The notes under the pieces are model-generated. The model was not told the origin of the DNA and made no database searches. It worked only from the letters and a program-made list of their open reading frames with translations. Shown in pieces: positions 58,282 through 64,000 of a stretch of DNA of 64,000 nt. Position 1 is the first letter of the stretch; each line of letters opens with the position of its first letter. Origin of the DNA: Tetraselmis striata (lineage: Eukaryota > Chlorophyta > Chlorodendrophyceae > Chlorodendrales > Chlorodendraceae). Made by a program: the position numbers and the translations under genes. The stretch is taken from assembly GCA_006384855.1 (NCBI GenBank), contig VCJN01002617.1, positions 1 through 64,000 on the forward strand, in the 5' to 3' direction.

Positions 58282-61200
58282 ATGGCAGCGACAAGTACAT
58301 GGTCGCCGAGCTGCAGCAGCCTCCGGCGGCCCTGTCCGCTGTCGCTTGTTCCGGGACGGCCGGCCCGCAGCTGGCGGGTGGCCGCGTCGTCCACTAGCGC
58401 CTCGCAGCCCTCGCTCGACAAGGAGGCCGACTTCGTCATTGTGGGCGCAGGTAACGATGAACACGCTTGCGCATCAAGCCCCTGAGCTGGCACACTCCTG
58501 TACCCTGATCCCGTCCTCCTTCGCTCTCAAGCGCAGCTGTGCAGGCGGGAGGGGTGCGTAACTGTAAACACGCAGGGATGGCGCTCGGAAATTCTGCGCG
58601 AAAGGCACTCTCAACCTGATGCGCGCACCTCGCCTGGCTGTGTTGTGCGGTGTCTGGCTTCCGAGCGCAGGCATAATGGGCCTGAGCATAGCGCGGGCGT
58701 TGCTGGAAACGGAGCGCAAGCCGCGCGTCGTGGTGCTGGAGCAGCAGCGGCAGCTGTGTTCTGGCGCAACTGGGGCAGGTGCGCCCTCGAACACTACCAG
58801 GGAGTCTTGGCCGGGCGGCCTGTAGGCACCCATGGAACCCCTATGGACCAGAGCAAGTCAGTGGCAGCGGGGGCTGTCGTGTGTGGCGACGTGCCTGAGT
58901 GTGTGCAGCGGGGGAATCTTCCCCGCAGGGCAGGGCTACCTGTGGCTGGCGCATCGAGACCCAGCCTCGCCGATGTGGCAGCTGGCAGCGCGCAGCAAGG
59001 AGCTGTGGCTCGAGCTCCAAGACGGGGAGGGTGCCTGGGAGGAAGCGGAGTGGCAGGTAGCTGCGCAGATGCCATGAGATGTTGCGTGCATGCCCGGCTC
59101 GCACATCGCAATGCCCACAGCTCACCCTTCTTGGCTTCTCCTCATTCAGCCCTTACCCCGCCTGGCGTTCCCACACCTCCAGCGCACCGGGAGTTTGCTG
59201 CTGGCATCCAGCTCGCAGGAGGCTGCGGAGCTGGCGGCGCGCACTGCCTGCTTGGAGGAGGCCGGGGTGAAGGTTGGCAGGCAGCCCACATCAACGTCCG
59301 CCCATCACCGATGCTCTGCACCTGCTGAGGGGTCGCTGCGCTCCGCCGTCGCATTCCCCAGGCGCACATACTGGAGCCCAGTGCGCTGATGGAGCTGGAG
59401 CCCGCGCTGCGCGTGCCTGCCGAGGGGGCAGGAATGTTGGTGGAGACCGATGCCCAGCTGGTACCGCAACCCCACCCTCTTCCTGCATCCCGACCCCGCT
59501 GACTTGCACCAACAGGAAGGACCGCCCCCTTCAGTGCTGTGCTGACCATGGGTGCCGCCCTTCCCACAGAACGGACGCAACGCGGCGTTCATGCTGCTCA
59601 GTCTGTGCCGGTCGCTCGCGAGGAAGTCGGGCGGCGAGTTTGAGTGCAGCTTTGAGGAGGTTCGAGCCGCAGTTCACGCTGCTGTGGGGTGTCGTCTGGG
59701 GCTACACAGTGCCACATCCTACGCCGGCATTCCGCTCGTTTGGAATGCAACGGGGGCCGTGGTGATGTGGCGGTCTCCGTTCGGCCGATCACTCGCTCCT
59801 GCCTCACTTCACAGGGCGTGGCTGCCCTCGAGCGGAGTGAGGACGGCAAGGTATGCGGCGCCCTGACCTCTCGCGGCCGGCGCCTCACTGCGTCCAGGTA
59901 TGCTGCCCCGCTGGGTGTCCAGTACACGGTGCAAACATGAACGGGCGCTAGTCGAGCAGAGGGCGAGCCTGGGCAGTGAACGGGGGGAGGTGAGTGCCCA
60001 TTGCCGTGCTTCACGGCGGCAGGGGGGTGGTCATGGCGGCGGGCGCCTGGGCTGGTGACTTCCTGGCGGAGCAGCTTGAGGACAGCAGGTACGCATCGCC
60101 CCCTTGCCGGCGGATGCTACCGCCTGCCGAGCGGGACGTCCGCCTGGGCTGAGGACTGCTGTTGCGCCACATGAAGGCGGAGGTGCGGCTGGCTCCTGGT
60201 CGGCTGACTTGTGGATGCCGGTTCGCAGGTGGGAGGGCGTGATTGCGCCGCGGGGCGGGCAGCTGCTGATCCTGCCCCCGCCGGAGGGGATGCCGAAGCT
60301 GCAGCGCGGCGTCATGGAGATGTCCTACTCCAAGGTAAGGCACAGGGCCACCGCCTCACAGCCACTCACTGGCGACGTTGTACTTCTACTACATTCCCTC
60401 GCCAACCAGCTCTCATGCACAATAACGTTATACAGTTTACTTCAACCGCGTATTTTCGTACTATTTTAGCCATGGGGAGGGGGGGGGGGTTAGAATCACC
60501 AATTGTTTAGCACCAAGGCGGCATTATTCGATCGTGACGCGGAGTTAAAACTAATTAATAGTGCCAAGCCGATATGGTACTTCCGTAGTTTATTTTGCCA
60601 CGTTCTGTATAGAAAGCAGTATTTAGTTGTTTGGCGGGAGGGCCATTTAAATATTTTCCCACGGGGCGGGGGCCAAAGGGGGAAAGGGTCAAAATCATAA
60701 GTAGTAGCAAAGTAAATGCACTAGAACGGTGAGGGTTTTGTTATGTTAAATGAAGCTGCGTTTACGCAGTCGCTATCCCGAGCAGTGTTTCGTGTGATCA
60801 GCAGCAACAGCTTCCAACGGCACTGAGACTGATCCCCAATGGTGACATTTCCTACATGTAGATAGGCACACGTGTAAGCCAGTGTCAAATTTCGCGTAAA
60901 CAGAAACCGGAATCCAAAACTCGTCGGTACTTATGTCGTCAAGATGTTGCCTGATGTACGTCTTGCAGTTCCAGCACGGAAGTCATAGTTGTCAGTCTAT
61001 TGCTTGGTTCTGCCATGTCATGCCGCAACTGCCGGCAAATACCCGTCTATGTGATGGTGGTACAGAGTCTTCGAGTACACAGATACGGGGAATTGTACGC
61101 CTCCCGCCTAGTGCCTAATGAACTGAATACCTCACCAGGGCGGCATGTTAGCCACAATAAGCGAAAGTGTGTTTAGCACTTGAGACTCCAAGGCATTGGA

Positions 61201-62282
61201 TTATATTCTCAGATTTAGCCTTTCCCCAGCACACATGTCGCGTGTTCCCCGACGAGCCTGCTGCCGGCCTGAGCGGGCATCCATCTGCGGCGCCCGCCCG
61301 ACCCGCAGCACTACAAGCGACTGCAGGAGGGGGCGCAGCAAGGCGACAAGGATGCGCCCAGCCAGCCGGATATCACCTTCACGGCCACTGCGGCCGCGTC
61401 CGGGGAGCTGCTGCTGGGTGCGTGCCCTGAGCTGTGCTGCTCCGAGCCGGCCTGGCTGAGCGCTGCCCACCCCCAATGACCCCCCCCCCCCCCCCCCCCC
61501 GCCCCCTCCCCCCACCAAAACACACACACCACCATCAAAGCCTCCCTCACGATCGTCCCCTGGTCTGTGCGGCGCCCGCAGGCAGCTCCCGCCAGTTCGG
61601 CGGCTTTGATACCTCCCAAGACATGCAGGTCACCACCGCCATCCTGTCGAGGGCCGCCGAGTTTCTGCCCGCCCTGACAGCCACGGCGGCGGCGGCCAAG
61701 GCTCAAGCGCAAGGTACTCAGCTGCCCCCTCCTCTCCCCCCTCTGTGTCCTCCTCTCCCCCCCCTGATCCTCCCGCTCTCATCCCCACACACACGCACAC
61801 ACACACACACCCGCGTGCGTGCGCATATACACTTTGCTTGCCGCCGCTGAGCACGCCCAGCTGCTGCTCCCTGCCCGCATGCAGCGGGTTCCTCCGAGTG
61901 GAGCGGCGGCCTGGTGAGGACGGGGCCGCGGCCCTGGGCGGCGGGAGGGCTGCCCTTCGTGGGCCCCGTCCCTGGCGAGCCGCGGCTCTTCATCGCCGCG
62001 GGTCCGTCCTGCCCCCCCCCCCCCCTGCCCCCCCTGTTGCGGCGACGGTGTGGCATCCGGCTCCCGCTGCGGAGGGGATGGCCCCTCCCTCAGCCCCGGC
62101 CCTGCCCCAGGTGGCGCCCCGCCGCCTGACAACATCGGCGCTCTGCTCGCTGCGCAGGGCACGAGGGATCCGGCCTCACGCTCGCCCCCGTGACAGCGGA
62201 GATCATGGCGGGGTACCTGTACGGCGGCGGCACGGACGTCCCTGGCGCCGAGTGCCTGCTGCCCGAGACGCTGCTGAAGTGA
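58282..62282 (+). CDS. FAD-dependent oxidoreductase of the DAO (D-amino acid/glycine oxidase) family
   Basis: Thirteen exons, all in frame: 58,282-58,450, 58,671-58,778, 58,929-59,056, 59,183-59,272, 59,362-59,460, 59,570-59,659, 59,815-59,897, 60,023-60,088, 60,229-60,334, 61,309-61,417, 61,582-61,713, 61,885-62,001 and 62,158-62,282; 473 residues. The first 45 residues are Ser/Arg-rich, a likely plastid or mitochondrial transit peptide. The FAD-binding fold begins DFVIVGAGIMGLSIARALLE, and VVVLEQ with CSGATGAGQGYLW follows. VVMAAGAWAGDFLA is the second FAD contact, and GHEGSGLTLAPVTAEIMA is the usual C-terminal dinucleotide-site closure. Land plants have plastid-predicted proteins of this type without a firmly assigned substrate, so none is given. 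Intron 9 (60,335-61,308) is unusually long and AT-rich. Confidence 0.88.
60335..61308. other. Long AT-rich intron 9 of the FAD oxidoreductase gene
   Basis: 974 bases in a gene whose other introns are 97-220 bases. It contains a short poly-G run at 60,478-60,489 and no recognisable coding region. A late insertion is possible but no terminal repeats were found. Confidence 0.5.
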
Positions 62283-62399
62283 GTGCTTGCAGACCCCACG
62301 CCGGCGCAGGGAACCTACCGGTCGGGCTCCGCGCTCCATGGCCCCTGCCCTGCCGCAACGCCCCCATCACGGTTCTCGCGCAGCTGGTGAGGCCGGCCG

Positions 62400-62404
62400 T
62401 GTAA
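62400..62404 (+). terminator. TGTAA signal of the FAD oxidoreductase gene
   Basis: TGTAA 118 bases after the stop. Confidence 0.5.
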
Positions 62405-62420
62405 GTCGATGGGCTGTGCA

Positions 62421-62425
62421 TTACA
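62421..62425 (-). terminator. TGTAA signal of UFC1
   Basis: TTACA on the plus strand, 82 bases beyond the UFC1 stop. It lies only 16 bases from the TGTAA of the convergent gene. Confidence 0.5.
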
Positions 62426-62506
62426 CAGCGCCCCATGCCCCCTCTCCCCCCCCCCCCCGGCGCGGATGTTGGGTAAAGGTCGCCGCCGCCCCGCTCAGCA
62501 CCGCCG

Positions 62507-64000
62507 CTACGCCTTGGCCGTCACCTTGCCGCTCTCCACCAAGTGCGGCACCTCCGCCGCCATCCAGGGCGCCAGGCCCAAGCACATCGCGTGCGCGATC
62601 CCAAAGTGCGGCACGTTCTTCGCCCACAGCGGCTTGAAGTGGATGGTCAGGCAGATCTTGCCTCCGCGGTACATCTTGGACGTCCTGCCACCCAGACAGT
62701 CCAAGACGCGCACAAGGGGAAGTGAGGGGACACACTGTCAGGCTGCGGGGGTCTGCTTCACCACGCAAGCGCCGGTAGTGGCGATGCGGTAGGAGGGAAA
62801 CGAGGGGGGCGGAGCAAGCAGGCACTCACTTTCCGTCCAGCTCGGGGATTGCAATCTCGGGTGCGGTCGCCTGCGCAATCCGGACAAGCGGTGGCAAAAG
62901 CAGGCGCTGAAAGGCGAGCAATGGAGGGAGAGAGACCCGCAGGGGGTCGGTGCTTCCGTATGCAAACACACACTTGTACATTATATACATTATATATACT
63001 ATAGATACATATAATAAGTATGTATGTATGCATTTGATGGGGGAAAGGGCGCGTGCCCGGGGAGGGGGGGAGGGGGGGGGTTCTGCTGCCACGCGTGCTG
63101 TTAAGGATGTGGGCCGGCTCACCGGGTACGTCACGGGCACCTCAAACTCAAAGTCGAACTCATACTTGAGCAGGTTATGGATGTACCTGCGCCACAGCAT
63201 GCGCCAGGGGAGGGGGGAGGGGGCCTGAGACTCCCCCAAGACACACACACGCGCGCGCCCCGGCCTCGTTCTGTCGGGGATCGCACAGCCACTCCTGCGG
63301 CAGGGGAGGCGCCAGCGGCGTACCAGCACTTGCCGGACCACTTGGTGCCGGTGGGGTCGCACGTGATGGTGAACCAGTCCTGGTCGTTATCTTTGCTGAT
63401 CTTGATGTACTGGATGAGGGCACCCAGCTCCTGCAGGACAGGAGGCGGGGGGGGGGGGGGGGGAAGGGGGTATCAGGTGCCATAGGAGGAGGCAGTCGAT
63501 GAGGTTTTGGAGGGGGGGATGCAGCAGAGAACTAGGGCGAGCGGCTAGGGTGAGAGTCCCCTCCCCCCCCCCCCCCCCCCTCCTCCCCCTCCTTCGCCAT
63601 GGCACGAATACACAAAGTACTACTTGTTAATGGCTGCTGGCCTATCTGGCGCGCCGCACTGCCAATTGCGGCTGTGTGTGTGGGGGGGGGGGGGGGGGGG
63701 GGGAGGGGGGAGGGTCCCAGGGGTGGGATGTTCACTTAATCCTTAATCACCATCGTGTTTCATCTCTGTAGGGTGTGCCAGGTATCTGTCCAGGATCATA
63801 CGGGCACTGGCAGGGGCAGTGTGTGACCTGTTGCGAGGCAGTGGCTGCACGAACCCGGCATCGCCCCCCCTCCCCTCCCCTCCCCTCCCTCCCCCGCCCA
63901 CCACCTTCCCTGCCGCTGCCGTCCTGGCTCGGCGCCCCCAGTCCAGATGAGAGGGGCTGCAATGCACCTCCTTCACGCGGTTCTTCCAGGTCTCGCCGTC
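62507..64000 (-). CDS. UFC1: UFM1-conjugating enzyme UFC1, 5' end outside window
   Basis: UFC1 is the E2 enzyme that receives the ubiquitin-like modifier UFM1 from UBA5 and passes it to targets, mainly at ribosomes on the endoplasmic reticulum. Exons: 63,968 to beyond 64,000 ([11 protein letters not shown]), 63,324-63,430 ([30 protein letters not shown]), 63,123-63,186 ([21 protein letters not shown]), 62,830-62,870 ([14 protein letters not shown]) and 62,507-62,684 ([19 protein letters not shown] to the stop). All joins keep frame. The active-site Cys in GGKICL is present and the family-specific [18 protein letters not shown] block follows. The first residues lie past the window edge. The gene converges on the FAD oxidoreductase gene with 224 bases between the stops. 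Confidence 0.95.

Noticed and set aside
61779-62339. A 186-codon minus-strand frame
   Set aside because: It is antisense to exons 12 and 13 of the FAD oxidoreductase gene, whose splice sites and motifs are clear.

Overview
The window is nuclear DNA from a photosynthetic eukaryote, most likely a chlorophyte green alga (class not determined). The evidence is intron-rich, GC-rich genes with GT-AG introns, plastid genes of the green lineage (a tocopherol cyclase and an LPA1-type photosystem II assembly factor), and TGTAA motifs 50 to 140 bases after several stop codons, which is the usual green-algal polyadenylation signal. A striking feature is the large number of pure C or G runs of 10 to more than 40 bases, most of them in introns and many directly beside splice sites.

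Layout. Bases 1-9,400 are repeat-rich: a hAT-like transposase relic, truncated non-LTR retrotransposon copies, and other decayed Cys-rich or RT-like reading frames. Bases 9,437-17,013 hold one nearly complete Ty1/copia LTR retrotransposon on the minus strand with a 5-bp target duplication (GGACC) and LTRs that are almost identical. Its second reading frame carries a C5-cytosine DNA methyltransferase domain between gag and the protease. This is the most unusual object in the window. Bases 17,600-22,800 hold LPA1 and a small plastid-type membrane protein. Bases 23,740-32,474 (minus) hold symplekin in 13 exons, resolved except for the exon 6-7 junction. Bases 32,500-39,600 are mostly gene-free, with a broken tyrosine-recombinase (DIRS/Kangaroo-like) relic near 38,200-38,870. 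Bases 39,621-41,943 encode SPEF1/CLAMP, a microtubule-binding ciliary protein. Bases 43,746-46,391 (minus) encode an EF-hand type II NAD(P)H dehydrogenase with one apparent extra base. Bases 47,453-50,360 (minus) encode an ankyrin-repeat protein. Two further non-LTR copies lie tail to tail at 51,117-52,905. Bases 53,366-56,502 encode VTE1, 58,282-62,282 an FAD-dependent oxidoreductase of the DAO family, and 62,507 to the window end (minus) the UFM1-conjugating enzyme UFC1.

The host genes belong to separate processes: plastid biogenesis and antioxidants (LPA1, VTE1, perhaps the type II dehydrogenase), mRNA 3'-end processing (symplekin), cilia or microtubules (SPEF1) and UFMylation (UFC1). They are not an operon-like group. 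Exon limits were derived by hand from reading frame, splice consensus and family similarity; junctions that could not be reconciled are stated in the entries.
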